DNA from: Cryobacterium sp.
Lineage (GTDB): Bacteria; Actinomycetota; Actinomycetes; Actinomycetales; Microbacteriaceae
Assembly: GCF_026786305.1 (NCBI RefSeq)
Contig: NZ_JAJAYI010000108.1
Coordinates: 29,072-93,071 of the forward strand
DNA: 64,000 bases
Direction: 5' to 3'
The notes beneath the pieces were generated by a model that saw only the letters and a list, made by a program, of their open reading frames with translations, was not told where the DNA came from and searched no databases. Made by a program: the position numbers and the translations under genes. This document shows positions 26,001 through 34,703 of this stretch, piece by piece; the stretch's first letter is position 1, and each line of letters begins with the position of its first letter.

Positions 26001-26141
26001 TGGTGGCCAGCAAAGCGTAAGCGTTGACATGCGGCTTAGTCCTGCCTGTTCGGGCTCCTCGTCCCACTCGTGCGCCACATGGGCACGCGAGCCTTCGTCG
26101 CCAGAATGGCGAGAAGCATACTTAAAGGAGAAAACCCCCAC

Positions 26142-28430
26142 ATGGAGGGTCCAGAGATCACGTTCGCCGAAACCGTTATCGATAACGGCAAGTACGGCAC
26201 GCGCACCATCCGTTTTGAAACCGGGCGTCTCGCCCAGCAGGCGCAGGGTTCAGCTGCCGCGTACATTGACGAAGAGACGATGCTGCTCTCCGCCACGAGC
26301 GTCAGCAAGCAGCCGAAGGACAACTTCGACTTCTTCCCGCTCACCATCGATGTCGAAGAGCGTATGTACGCTGCCGGACGCATCCCGGGCAGCTTCTTTC
26401 GTCGCGAAGGTCGTCCCTCGACCGACGCAATCCTCACCTGCCGTCTGATCGACCGGCCGCTGCGCCCGTCGTTCGTTGACGGTCTCCGCAACGAGATCCA
26501 GGTTGTCATCACCGTTCTGGCCATCGAGCCCGACGAACTCTACGACGTGCTCGCGATCAACGCGGCCTCCATGTCGACCCAGCTCGCCGGACTGCCGTTC
26601 TCCGGACCGATCGGTGGCGTTCGCGTCGCCCTCATTCCCAACGAGAACGGTGGCGGGCAGTGGGTTGCCTTCCCGAAGCACTCGCAGATCGTTGACGCCG
26701 TGTTCAGCATGGTCGTCGCCGGCCGCGTCGTCACGGATGCTGCCGGGGCACAGGACGTCGCGATCATGATGATCGAGGCCGAAGCGACCGACGCCGCCTG
26801 GAACCTGATCAAGGGTGGCGCCATCGCGCCAAACGAAGAGGTCGTTGCCCAGGGCATCGAGGCCTCCAAGCCGTTCATCAAGCAGCTCGTGTTCGCGCAG
26901 CAGCAGGTAGCCGACGCGGCCGCGAAGCCGACCGCCGACTTCGCCCTGTTCCCGCCGTACCAGAGCGCCACCTACGACGCCGTCGCGGCGCTGTCCTACG
27001 ACCAGCTGAAGGCGGTCTACATGATCGCCGATAAGGTCGAACGTCAGAACGCTGACGACGCTCTCAAGGCATCCGTGAAGACCGCCGTCGCGGCCAAGGT
27101 CGACGCCGGCGAGCTCGACTCGAGCGCCAATAACCAGGTCAACGCGGCCTACAAGTCGGTCACTAAGCTCGTCGTGCGTTCACGCGTGCTCGACGAGGGT
27201 ATCCGTATTGACGGTCGCGGGCTGGCAGACATCCGTCCGCTCGACGCCGAGGTTGCGGTCATCCCGCGCGTGCACGGCTCAGCCATCTTCCAGCGCGGCG
27301 AAACCCAGATCCTGGGCGTCACCACCCTGAACATGCTCAAGCTTGAGCAGTCAATCGACTCCCTGAGCCCGGTCACCAAGAAGCGCTACATGCACAACTA
27401 CAACTTCCCGCCCTACTCGACCGGTGAAACCGGACGCGTCGGTACCCCGAAGCGCCGTGAGATCGGGCACGGAGCCCTCGCTGAGCGTGCCCTGGTTCCC
27501 GTGCTGCCCTCGCGAGAGGAATTTCCGTACGCCATCCGTCAGGTCTCCGAAGCGCTCAGCTCCAACGGATCCACCTCGATGGGTTCCGTCTGCGCCTCGA
27601 CCCTGTCGCTGCTGAACGCCGGAGTGCCGCTGCGCGCCCCGGTGGCGGGTATCGCCATGGGCCTCATCAGCGACACCGTTGACGGCCGGACTCGTTACGC
27701 GGCCCTGACCGACATCCTTGGCGCCGAAGATGCCCTCGGCGACATGGACTTCAAGGTTGCCGGTACGAGCGAATTCATCACAGCGATCCAGCTCGACACC
27801 AAGCTCGACGGCATCCCCGCCTCGGTCCTGGCCGGCGCGCTGACACAGGCCAAGGATGCCCGCACCACGATCCTGTCCGTGCTGAACGCCGCGATCGACG
27901 CCCCCGACGAAATGGCGCCCACCGCGCCCCGCGTCATCAGCGTGCAGATTCCGGTCGACAAGATTGGCGAGCTGATCGGCCCGAAGGGCAAGACGATCAA
28001 CTCGATCCAGGACACCACCGGTGCCGACATCTCGATCGAGGAAGACGGCACCGTGTACATCGGCGCCGTCGATGGACCGTCGGCCGAGGCCGCTCGCGCC
28101 CAGGTCAACGCCATCGCCAACCCCACCAACCCTGAGGTCGGCGAGCAGTTCCTCGGAACCGTCGTGAAGATCGCCGCGTTCGGCGCCTTCGTCTCCCTGC
28201 TCCCGGGCAAGGATGGTCTGCTGCACATCTCCGAGGTGCGTAAACTTGCTGGTGGCAAGCGGGTCGAGAACGTCGAAGACGTGCTCGGCGTCGGCCAGAA
28301 GGTGCTCGTGGAAATCACGAAGATCGACGACCGTGGCAAGCTGTCGCTCGCCCCGGTTCTCGACGAGGCCGCTGACACCGAAGGTCGCGCTGCGGCCTCC
28401 GACAGTGCAGACGCTTCGACCGAGGTTTAA
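26142..28430 (+). CDS. pnp: Polyribonucleotide nucleotidyltransferase (PNPase)
   Basis: 762 residues with the full PNPase layout: two RNase-PH domains ([21 protein letters not shown] in the first; [12 protein letters not shown] and the catalytic DxxxD region near [13 protein letters not shown] in the second), a KH domain ([15 protein letters not shown]) and an S1 domain ([21 protein letters not shown]). It degrades RNA 3' to 5' with phosphate and works in the degradosome alongside RNase J, also encoded in this window. ATG 26142 has AAAGGAG at 26125-26130; the frame upstream of it lies in the leader. Confidence 0.98.
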   Translation: MEGPEITFAETVIDNGKYGTRTIRFETGRLAQQAQGSAAAYIDEETMLLSATSVSKQPKDNFDFFPLTIDVEERMYAAGRIPGSFFRREGRPSTDAILTCRLIDRPLRPSFVDGLRNEIQVVITVLAIEPDELYDVLAINAASMSTQLAGLPFSGPIGGVRVALIPNENGGGQWVAFPKHSQIVDAVFSMVVAGRVVTDAAGAQDVAIMMIEAEATDAAWNLIKGGAIAPNEEVVAQGIEASKPFIKQLVFAQQQVADAAAKPTADFALFPPYQSATYDAVAALSYDQLKAVYMIADKVERQNADDALKASVKTAVAAKVDAGELDSSANNQVNAAYKSVTKLVVRSRVLDEGIRIDGRGLADIRPLDAEVAVIPRVHGSAIFQRGETQILGVTTLNMLKLEQSIDSLSPVTKKRYMHNYNFPPYSTGETGRVGTPKRREIGHGALAERALVPVLPSREEFPYAIRQVSEALSSNGSTSMGSVCASTLSLLNAGVPLRAPVAGIAMGLISDTVDGRTRYAALTDILGAEDALGDMDFKVAGTSEFITAIQLDTKLDGIPASVLAGALTQAKDARTTILSVLNAAIDAPDEMAPTAPRVISVQIPVDKIGELIGPKGKTINSIQDTTGADISIEEDGTVYIGAVDGPSAEAARAQVNAIANPTNPEVGEQFLGTVVKIAAFGAFVSLLPGKDGLLHISEVRKLAGGKRVENVEDVLGVGQKVLVEITKIDDRGKLSLAPVLDEAADTEGRAAASDSADASTEV

Positions 28431-28495
28431 TACAGGGGGCCAACCAGCCCCGAAGATCTCCCGATCACCTCTCGCCAGGTCGGTCGGGTAGACGG

Positions 28496-28531
28496 AAGGC
28501 CCGGGCCGCTTCGGCGGTTCGGGCCTTTTCG
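28496..28531 (+). terminator. Rho-independent terminator after pnp
   Basis: A GC-rich stem (GGCCCG with CGGGCC and an inner CCG/CGG pairing) is followed by a short T run. It sits about 70 nt past the pnp stop. Confidence 0.75.
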
Positions 28532-28589
28532 CTGTGTTGGGCCAACAACTGGTCATGCGGCCCTATTGCTCGGCCGTAGTGTGGCGCGG

Positions 28590-28595
28590 TACGGT
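28590..28595 (+). promoter_or_regulatory. -10 element of SGNH hydrolase gene (leaderless)
   Basis: TACGGT ends 6 nt before ATG 28602. Confidence 0.5.
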
Positions 28596-28601
28596 GCCCA
28601 C

Positions 28602-29513
28602 ATGATGAATCCTCAGAACAAAGCGCGGTTGCTCACGCGCACAGCTGCACTGTCCGTGCTCGTTCTCGGCCTCGTCGCGGGCGTGTCTGCCATGCCCGCC
28701 GCGGCAACGCCAGCGATGGCCAACGCCACCATCGCACAATCAGGCCTGGCCGCAGCATCCTCTGTGCGGTCCGGTGCTTCGCCAGCCCTCGACTACGTGG
28801 CTATCGGAGACTCGTTCACGGCCGGGCAGGGTGCCCCCCCGTATGATCTCAGTTCGGGGGTATGCCTGCGCAGCAGGTCCTCGAGCTACCCGACCATTGT
28901 TTCTGTGCTCAGTCCGTTCCGACTCCCCACCAACCGGGCGTGCTCGGGCGCGACCGTGGAGAGCGTATATCAACAACTGGATGCCATCACGAGTTCCCCC
29001 GGGTTGGTGACACTGACCGTCGGCGGCATCGATGCCGGTTCCAATCAGGTCCTGGCCGCCTGCGCGGACTATCCAGTGAATCCGAATAGTACGTGCCTGG
29101 CCACCATCGCTCTCAGTCAACAGAAGACCCTCGCGCTGGCGACCACGCTGCCCACGCTCTATGTCGCCATCGCCGCGAAGTTTCCCCGGGCCAGGATCGC
29201 CGTTCTGGGCTATCCACTGCTGTTCGAACCGGCGGTTCCGCCGGTCGGAGACCTCGTAAACGCTGGCACGGTTGGTCTCAATAGCGTCATTGCGGCGTCG
29301 GAGGATCTGGTTCCTGCAGCCCTGGGCGGGAACCGAATCCGCTATGTCGACCCGACCCAGGAGTTCGCCGGCCACGGCATCGGCTCCAGGATTCCGTTCA
29401 TCAGTTTCGACCCGAGCAACCCGGCAGCACCGGCCAACTTTCACCCGAACGCCCTGGGTAATGCACTCGGCTACTATCGCGCCCTACTCCACGACGGGTT
29501 GCTTCGCCGCTAG
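28602..29513 (+). CDS. Secreted SGNH/GDSL-family lipase/esterase
   Basis: 303 residues with an N-terminal signal peptide (basic start, hydrophobic LSVLVLGLVAGVSA, likely cleavage after an AAA/ATPA region). Block I is YVAIGDSFTAG with the nucleophile Ser; block V is NFHPNALGN with the catalytic His. Block III reads VGGIDAG in place of the common GGND. Several cysteines (CLRS, RACS, ACAD, STC) could form disulfides, as in the Streptomyces SGNH lipases. It probably hydrolyses lipids or esters outside the cell. An upstream in-frame start (28566) would add residues before the signal peptide and is not used. Confidence 0.88.
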   Translation: MMNPQNKARLLTRTAALSVLVLGLVAGVSAMPAAATPAMANATIAQSGLAAASSVRSGASPALDYVAIGDSFTAGQGAPPYDLSSGVCLRSRSSSYPTIVSVLSPFRLPTNRACSGATVESVYQQLDAITSSPGLVTLTVGGIDAGSNQVLAACADYPVNPNSTCLATIALSQQKTLALATTLPTLYVAIAAKFPRARIAVLGYPLLFEPAVPPVGDLVNAGTVGLNSVIAASEDLVPAALGGNRIRYVDPTQEFAGHGIGSRIPFISFDPSNPAAPANFHPNALGNALGYYRALLHDGLLRR

Positions 29514-29539
29514 TTGACCGCGGCCAGATAACCACCGAC

Positions 29540-29573
29540 AGATGCTGCGTCCGCGACGTGCCGCGCAGCATCT
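29540..29573 (+). terminator. Stem-loop after SGNH hydrolase gene
   Basis: AGATGCTGCG (29540-29549) pairs perfectly with CGCAGCATCT (29564-29573), 14-nt loop, about 25 nt past the stop. Confidence 0.55.
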
Positions 29574-29608
29574 GCCCGGTCGACCCCGCTGATCCACGCA
29601 GCGGCTAA

Positions 29609-29625
29609 CTAATTGAAAGAATTAG
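29609..29625. promoter_or_regulatory. Palindromic operator candidate upstream of arsR-type gene
   Basis: CTAATT-GAAAG-AATTAG is a perfect 6-bp inverted repeat with a 5-nt spacer. It lies 10 bp upstream of the TATAAT -10, in a strikingly AT-rich promoter. This is a typical place for ArsR-family autoregulation. Confidence 0.65.
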
Positions 29626-29635
29626 AAACTAGCTA

Positions 29636-29641
29636 TATAAT
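29636..29641 (+). promoter_or_regulatory. Consensus -10 of arsR-type gene (leaderless)
   Basis: A perfect TATAAT ends 6 nt before GTG 29648. No Shine-Dalgarno. Confidence 0.75.
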
Positions 29642-29647
29642 AAAGCT

Positions 29648-29983
29648 GTGCTAAGTTCTGGTCTGCCCGCCGCCCAACTCAAGTCTGACTTGTTCAAGTC
29701 GCTCGGGCATCCATTGCGCGTGCAGGTATTGGAACAGCTCGTAGCCGGTGAACGATCGGTGGGTAGCCTGGCCGAGGCCATCGGTTGCGAACTGTCGAAT
29801 CTGTCCCAACAGCTCGGCGTGCTTCGCCGGGCCGGCGTCGTCACCACCCGGCGCGACGGCAACACGATCTTCTACGCGGTGCGGGGCACCGATGCGGCCG
29901 AGCTGCTCGTCGCCGCCAAACGCATGGTCATGGCCAACCTCACCGACTCACACGCCCTGCTCCGCCACCTCGAGCAGGAGTAG
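29648..29983 (+). CDS. ArsR-family transcriptional regulator, Rv0081-like
   Basis: 111 residues with a winged helix-turn-helix. LFKSLGHPLRVQVLEQLV opens the fold, ELSNLSQQLGVLRRAGVV is the recognition helix, and RRDGNTIFYAV is the wing. There is no metal-binding cysteine motif of the arsenic type. The recognition helix and wing closely match my recollection of M. tuberculosis Rv0081, the ArsR protein heading the Rv0082-Rv0087 formate-hydrogenlyase-like operon and a hub of the hypoxia response. Here the gene faces that operon's 3' end, 22 bp away. It starts with GTG on a leaderless mRNA and has a palindrome in its own promoter. Confidence 0.85.
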   Translation: MLSSGLPAAQLKSDLFKSLGHPLRVQVLEQLVAGERSVGSLAEAIGCELSNLSQQLGVLRRAGVVTTRRDGNTIFYAVRGTDAAELLVAAKRMVMANLTDSHALLRHLEQE

Positions 29984-30005
29984 TTCCGCCCGGGCGCAAC
30001 CCGGT

Positions 30006-31565
30006 CTACAGGTCGTTTCCCGCGTAGGACAGGTTGAAGCTCTTGTTGGCGAGCGGAAAGTCCGGAACGATCGTCTCCGACAGGGCGTCCGGCACGGCGG
30101 GCCAGTTCAGGAAGGACGGGTCGACGACCTTCACCCGTGCGAGCGTGCCGTCCGCGGCGAGCTCGACCCGGTGGGTCGCCGTTCCGCGCCACGCTTCGAC
30201 CAGGGCGAGCCCGGTGCCGGCTGTGGTCGGGTTCACGCTGAACGCGGTTCCGGTGTGGCCCTGCAGCCGACGCAGCAGGTCGAGGGCGACCGCCGTCGAC
30301 ACCTCGACCTCGCGGGCGCGCACGGTGTACCGAGCGAGCACATCGCCACCGTCCTCGATCACGACGTGGAAGGCTTCGCCGAGGTTGACGAACGGATGCT
30401 CGTTGCGGGCATCCGTATCGATGCCGGACGCCCGGGCGACGTACCCGAGCGTTCCGATCGTGGTCGCGCGCGCGGTGGAGAGCCGGGCCGTGCCGCTGAA
30501 ACGACCGCGCACGATGGCGTGGCCGAGAGTGATACCAGCCAGTTCGGCCATGGCCGCGGCGATGCGGGACAGGTCGGCCGCATCGGGGAGCGCGTTCACC
30601 CGGGTGCCGCCGACGCTGAGGGCGCCGCGGAGCAGGCGGTGTCCGGTGACCGTTTTGTTGATGCGCAGAAGCTGTTCGCGCAACCCTTGGGCGTGGGCGT
30701 CGATGATGCCGAAGCCCACGTCGTTGGCGAGGGAGCCGAGGTCGGTCACGTGGTTGTAGAGGCGTTCCAGTTCCAGCAGCAGGGCACGCAGCAGCCGGTC
30801 GGGCTCGGAGACCTCGATACCGGCGGCCTGCTCGACGGCCATGACGAAGGCGAGGGAGTGGCCCACGGCGGTGTCGCCGCTGATCTGCTCGGCCAGGAAC
30901 ACCCCTTCGGCCGCGGACTTGCCCTCGAACACCTTCTCGACACCGCGATGCAGGTACCACTGACGGGCTTCCATGCGCACGATGGTTTCACCGACGACCG
31001 AGAATCGAAAGTGTCCGGGTTCGATGATGCCGGCGTGGATGGGACCGACGGCGATCTCGTAGACGCCGGGGCCCTCCACCGGCACGAACGGGAATGACTC
31101 GACGTCGGGCTCGAACTCGGGCACGACGGTGTTGGCGCGCAGCATCGGGTACCAGCCGCGCGGCCAGTGGCCATGCCGCACCAGGCGGTGCGGCTGCGGG
31201 TGGTTGAGAGGAACAACGCCATACAGGTCGCGTATTCCGCGCTCGAAGTTTCCGGCCGATAGGGAGATCTCGGCGAGGCTGGGTATCCACGCGTCGTCCC
31301 GCGGAACGCTGACCGACAGCTCGGCGCGTAGCGACGGGGTCGCGCCGACAAAGGAGTACACGATGCGAAAATCATCGTCGTCTTCGTGACAGGCGACCAG
31401 GGCCAGGCGACTGCCGGAGTCGAGCAACGCGCCAGCGGCGGCCGGTAGCTGTGCCCGGTCGAGGTGGCGCAGTTCGGCTCCGCCAGCCGCCCGGCCGCCA
31501 GGGATGGGATGACTGGCGGCCGGGTTGGCGGCGGTCAGGTCTTCTGGTGTTCGCTCGTCACGCAT
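30006..31565 (-). CDS. HyfG/HycE-like NuoC-NuoD fusion subunit lacking Ni-Fe ligands
   Basis: 519 residues. Residues about 30-150 are a NuoC-like domain (NFERGIRDLYGVVPLNHPQPHRL). The remainder is the large-subunit fold of group-4 hydrogenases and NuoD (RQWYLHRGVEKVFEGKS). Where hydrogenases have the CGIC ligand pair this protein reads SGDT (residues 229-232), and the C-terminal DPCxxC is DPSFLNW (482-488). The only cysteine is near residue 59. It therefore cannot hold a Ni-Fe centre and is an Ehr-type subunit. ATG 31565 overlaps the stop of the HyfF-like gene (TAATG). Confidence 0.9.
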   Translation of the reverse strand: MRDERTPEDLTAANPAASHPIPGGRAAGGAELRHLDRAQLPAAAGALLDSGSRLALVACHEDDDDFRIVYSFVGATPSLRAELSVSVPRDDAWIPSLAEISLSAGNFERGIRDLYGVVPLNHPQPHRLVRHGHWPRGWYPMLRANTVVPEFEPDVESFPFVPVEGPGVYEIAVGPIHAGIIEPGHFRFSVVGETIVRMEARQWYLHRGVEKVFEGKSAAEGVFLAEQISGDTAVGHSLAFVMAVEQAAGIEVSEPDRLLRALLLELERLYNHVTDLGSLANDVGFGIIDAHAQGLREQLLRINKTVTGHRLLRGALSVGGTRVNALPDAADLSRIAAAMAELAGITLGHAIVRGRFSGTARLSTARATTIGTLGYVARASGIDTDARNEHPFVNLGEAFHVVIEDGGDVLARYTVRAREVEVSTAVALDLLRRLQGHTGTAFSVNPTTAGTGLALVEAWRGTATHRVELAADGTLARVKVVDPSFLNWPAVPDALSETIVPDFPLANKSFNLSYAGNDL

Positions 31566-33013
31566 TAGTTGGAACCTCCGAGAACGGCTGTGGCCTGCAG
31601 GAGAAGGGCGCCGACCGGTTCGGCGACGAAGGCCACCGCGGCCGTCGTTGCCAGGGCCAGGATGATCGGCAGGCGCGGGCCGTGGGCCGAATAGTCGGGC
31701 GTGAACGCAACGTCGTGCGGGGGAGCGCCGATGGTCATCTGCACGGTCAGACGGGTGAACGCGGCGAAGATCACGAGCAGCAGCACGAGAGCTGCTCCGA
31801 CGACGACGCCGAGGCCCACCGACCAGCCGGCCATGATGATGCCGACCTCGGAAAAGAAGATGCTGAACGGGGGAAAGCCGACGATGGCGGCCATGGCGAT
31901 GAGCCAGGGCACGGCGAGGCCAGGTCGCCGGACCAGCAGGGCGCGCACATCGGAGATCACCGGGGTGCCCTCGACCTTGAGGATTCGCCCGGAGATCACG
32001 AACAGGGTCGCCTTGATCAGGCCGTGGCCGAGAATGTACAGCAGCACCGACGGGAGGGCGGCCGGGCCGATGGCCACACCGATCGCCATGAGGCCCATGT
32101 GTTCGATGCTGGAGTAAGCGAGCATCCGCTTGTAGTCGCGTTGCCGAATGAGCAGGGAGGCTGCCACGAGCAGCGACAGCAGGCCGCCGATGCTGAGCAT
32201 GGTGCGCAGAAACTCCGGGCCGATCACGAGGTTGGTGATCGACTGGATGCGCAGGATGGCGTAGAGCGCGACCGACAGCAACACGCCGGACATCAGGCCG
32301 GAGACCGGGGCCGGGGCCTGGCTGTGGGCATCCGGTAGCCAGCTGTGCATCGGGGCGAGGCCCGATTTGGTGGCGAAACCGAGCACGGCGAGGGCGCCGC
32401 CGGCCGTAATGAGCGCCGGGTCGAGGCCGAGGTCGGACTGGCTCAGCAGCAACCAGGACAGGGTTGGGGTGTCGGTACCGACCGAGGCGGCGTAGATCAG
32501 CACGATGCCGAGCAGTGCGATAGCCACACCGACCGAGCCGAGGATGACGTATTTCCAGGCAGCTTCGAGGGACCGGCGGGTGCGGTGGTGGCCGACCAGG
32601 AACGCGGTGGCGATGGTTGTGGCTTCGACGGCGGCCCACATCAGGCCGATGCTGTCAGCGAGTACGGCGAGCGACATCGCGGCGAGGAACAGGGCGATGA
32701 GCGCCTCGTAGCCGGCTGCGTCCTTGGTGCGGCTCGATGCGGCGCTGCTGAGGCCGCCCCAGGTCGAGATGAGCCCGACCGCTCCGACGACGCTGAGCAT
32801 GTAGGCCGAGAGGGCGTCGGCGCGCAGCATGCCGCCGCCACTGGCGGGCACGGTGCCGTTCAGTACCGCGCTGACCAGGAACAGTCCCGAGACGAGCACC
32901 GCGCTCGAGGCGGCAACACCGACGAAACGGCGAAGCTCCGAGGTACGCAGCAGCAGGCTGAGACCGGCGAAGAAGAGGGGGCCGACCAAGGGAATCCACA
33001 GAACAACAGACAT
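31565..33013 (-). CDS. HyfF-like proton-translocating antiporter-type membrane subunit
   Basis: 482 residues, about 13-14 helices, related to NuoN/NuoM and HyfF/HycC. A Glu in the fifth-helix region (MWAAVEATTIATAFLVGHHR) and GFATKSGLAPMHSWLPDAHSQAPAP, with the channel lysine and histidines, are typical of proton-pumping subunits. It is a membrane arm component of the Ehr-type complex. Its ATG overlaps the stop of the HyfE-like gene by one base (TAATG), so translation is coupled. Confidence 0.9.
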   Translation of the reverse strand: MSVVLWIPLVGPLFFAGLSLLLRTSELRRFVGVAASSAVLVSGLFLVSAVLNGTVPASGGGMLRADALSAYMLSVVGAVGLISTWGGLSSAASSRTKDAAGYEALIALFLAAMSLAVLADSIGLMWAAVEATTIATAFLVGHHRTRRSLEAAWKYVILGSVGVAIALLGIVLIYAASVGTDTPTLSWLLLSQSDLGLDPALITAGGALAVLGFATKSGLAPMHSWLPDAHSQAPAPVSGLMSGVLLSVALYAILRIQSITNLVIGPEFLRTMLSIGGLLSLLVAASLLIRQRDYKRMLAYSSIEHMGLMAIGVAIGPAALPSVLLYILGHGLIKATLFVISGRILKVEGTPVISDVRALLVRRPGLAVPWLIAMAAIVGFPPFSIFFSEVGIIMAGWSVGLGVVVGAALVLLLVIFAAFTRLTVQMTIGAPPHDVAFTPDYSAHGPRLPIILALATTAAVAFVAEPVGALLLQATAVLGGSN

Positions 33014-33672
33014 TAATCGTGCAACTCTCTGAGCTGATCGACGGCGGTGCCGCCGAACTTGGTGCGCATGCGGCCGGCGAACACGTGCAGGATGAGAACG
33101 ACCAGCAGCACGTCGAGGGAGACCGCGAACTCGAGCAGAATCGGCACGCCGCCGCTGGTCAAAAACGCGATCGTGGCAATGCCGTTATCGAGCAGCAGAA
33201 AGCCGATGAGCTGCGAGCGGGCGCGGCGTCGGCTGATCAGCAGCAGAAAGCCGATGAGCACCATGGCGAGGCCGATCGGTGCGGCGTGGCCGGTCGTGGT
33301 GTCGCCGAGGCCGAAGACTCGGCTGACCACGACGTAGCTGAGGATGGTCAGCAGGGTGACGGCGAGTAGCGCGGCGGTCGGGTTGAGCCTGGGGGACTCC
33401 TGAATCTGCTTGATCGACGCTTTGGACTGGTGTGCGAGTACCCAGGGAAGGCCGATGCCCTTGACCGAGAGAATCAGCAGCGACACGAGCACGAGTTCGG
33501 ATTCGCCCTCGGCGATGCCGATCACCGCGACGAGCGCGGCGAGGGCGACGCCCTGCAGGGCGAGCAACCGGATCGAGGCGAGCAGGGAGTGACGCCAGAC
33601 CATGAGTGCGCTCGTAAGGAGCAGGGCGCCGGTGCAGAGGCCGATCAGTTGCGGATAGAACGTTTCGAACAC
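33013..33672 (-). CDS. HyfE-like membrane subunit (NuoK-related)
   Basis: 219 residues, about six to seven helices. SLLILSVKGIGLPWVLAHQ and LIGFLLLDNGIATIAFLTSGG match HyfE, whose second half resembles NuoK. Start GTG 33672 lies 13 bp after the stop of the HyfC-like gene. Part of the membrane arm of the Ehr-type complex. Confidence 0.88.
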   Translation of the reverse strand: MFETFYPQLIGLCTGALLLTSALMVWRHSLLASIRLLALQGVALAALVAVIGIAEGESELVLVSLLILSVKGIGLPWVLAHQSKASIKQIQESPRLNPTAALLAVTLLTILSYVVVSRVFGLGDTTTGHAAPIGLAMVLIGFLLLISRRRARSQLIGFLLLDNGIATIAFLTSGGVPILLEFAVSLDVLLVVLILHVFAGRMRTKFGGTAVDQLRELHD

Positions 33673-33684
33673 GACGGATGCTCC

Positions 33685-34635
33685 TCAGGCGACCAGATAG
33701 GAGGCGGTGACGGCCAGGAAGGCGAGGGCAAAGGAGCCCGCGAGTAGCTCGGGCACCTGGAACAGGCGCACCTTGGCCAGAAAGATCTCGCCGACGCTGA
33801 GCAGCACGCCGAGTACGAGCACCTTCACGGCGATGCTGACGACGCCGATCAGCAGGCCGAGGGCGCTGAAATCGGTGACGACGCCCCACGGCGCGATCAG
33901 GTTGCTGACCAGTCCGAGCAGGGCGGCGAGCTTCAGCCAGGAGCCGACTTCGAGCCAGACCAGGTCGCGTCCGCTCGCTTCGAGGGTCATTGCCTCGTGC
34001 AACATGGTCAGTTCAAGATGGGTGCCCGGATTGTCCACCGGCAGGCGGCCGGTTTCGGCCATGATCGCGATCGACAGTGCCACGAGGGCGAGGACGCTGA
34101 CCGGCGAGATGATGACCTCGGGGGAGAACAGCCGGGTTTCGACGATGGCAGAGATGGTGCTGGTTCCAGCCGGGATCGACAGGGCGTAGACCGAGAGCAG
34201 CAGTGTCGGTTCGACGAGCGCGGCGACGGTCATGTGCCGGCTCGAGCCCATGCCGCCGAATGCCGTTCCGCCGTCGAGCCCGACCAGGGCGAGCGCGACC
34301 ACGCCGATGAGCATGACCGAGACGATGACAAACAGATCGCTTGGAATGGATGGAAACGGGATGGTGCCCACGAGCGGCAGCAGCACGCAGAGCAGGAGGC
34401 TCGAGACCATCAGGGCTACCGGGCCGACCCGCAGCATCCAGCTGCTGTCGGCGGCGCGCACCGGGTTCTTCACGAGCAGCTTGCGCACGTCACGCCAGGG
34501 CTGCCAGATTCCGGCGCCGGCGCGTCCTTCGATCGTGGCCCGCACCTGGCGGATCACACCGATGAGCAGCGGGGCGAGGAAGACGAACAGCACAACCTGA
34601 ACGAGAGCGATGATGATCGCGCTGACGGCGGCCAT
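33685..34635 (-). CDS. HyfC/HycD-like NuoH-type membrane subunit
   Basis: 316 residues, about eight helices. ETGRLPVDNPGTHLELTM followed by LHEAMTLEASG is the NuoH/HycD signature of the loop that contacts the hydrophilic arm. APLLIGVIRQVRATIEGRAG near the N-terminus is also typical. The frame is open to 34716, but ATG 34635 begins exactly at the conserved hydrophobic N-terminus and overlaps by one base (TGATG) with the stop of a 22-codon frame that itself overlaps the end of the HyfB-like gene. Confidence 0.88.
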   Translation of the reverse strand: MAAVSAIIIALVQVVLFVFLAPLLIGVIRQVRATIEGRAGAGIWQPWRDVRKLLVKNPVRAADSSWMLRVGPVALMVSSLLLCVLLPLVGTIPFPSIPSDLFVIVSVMLIGVVALALVGLDGGTAFGGMGSSRHMTVAALVEPTLLLSVYALSIPAGTSTISAIVETRLFSPEVIISPVSVLALVALSIAIMAETGRLPVDNPGTHLELTMLHEAMTLEASGRDLVWLEVGSWLKLAALLGLVSNLIAPWGVVTDFSALGLLIGVVSIAVKVLVLGVLLSVGEIFLAKVRLFQVPELLAGSFALAFLAVTASYLVA

Positions 34636-34703
34636 CACAGGGACACCGCGCTCAGTTCGCGTGGGGCCAGCGCGACGGTGGCGGGAGTACCGAGGGCGTT
34701 CAT
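34635..34703 (-). CDS. Possible 22-codon coupling ORF between HyfB- and HyfC-like genes
   Basis: ATG 34703 overlaps the HyfB-like stop as ATGA. The frame encodes MNALGTPATVALAPRELSAV plus two residues and ends TGA 34637-34635, which shares its last base with the HyfC-like ATG. This exact nesting fills the 64-nt gap between the two genes with a translated path for terminating ribosomes. Whether the peptide has any function is unknown; it could merely carry ribosomes to hyfC. No family resemblance. Confidence 0.4.
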   Translation of the reverse strand: MNALGTPATVALAPRELSAVSL

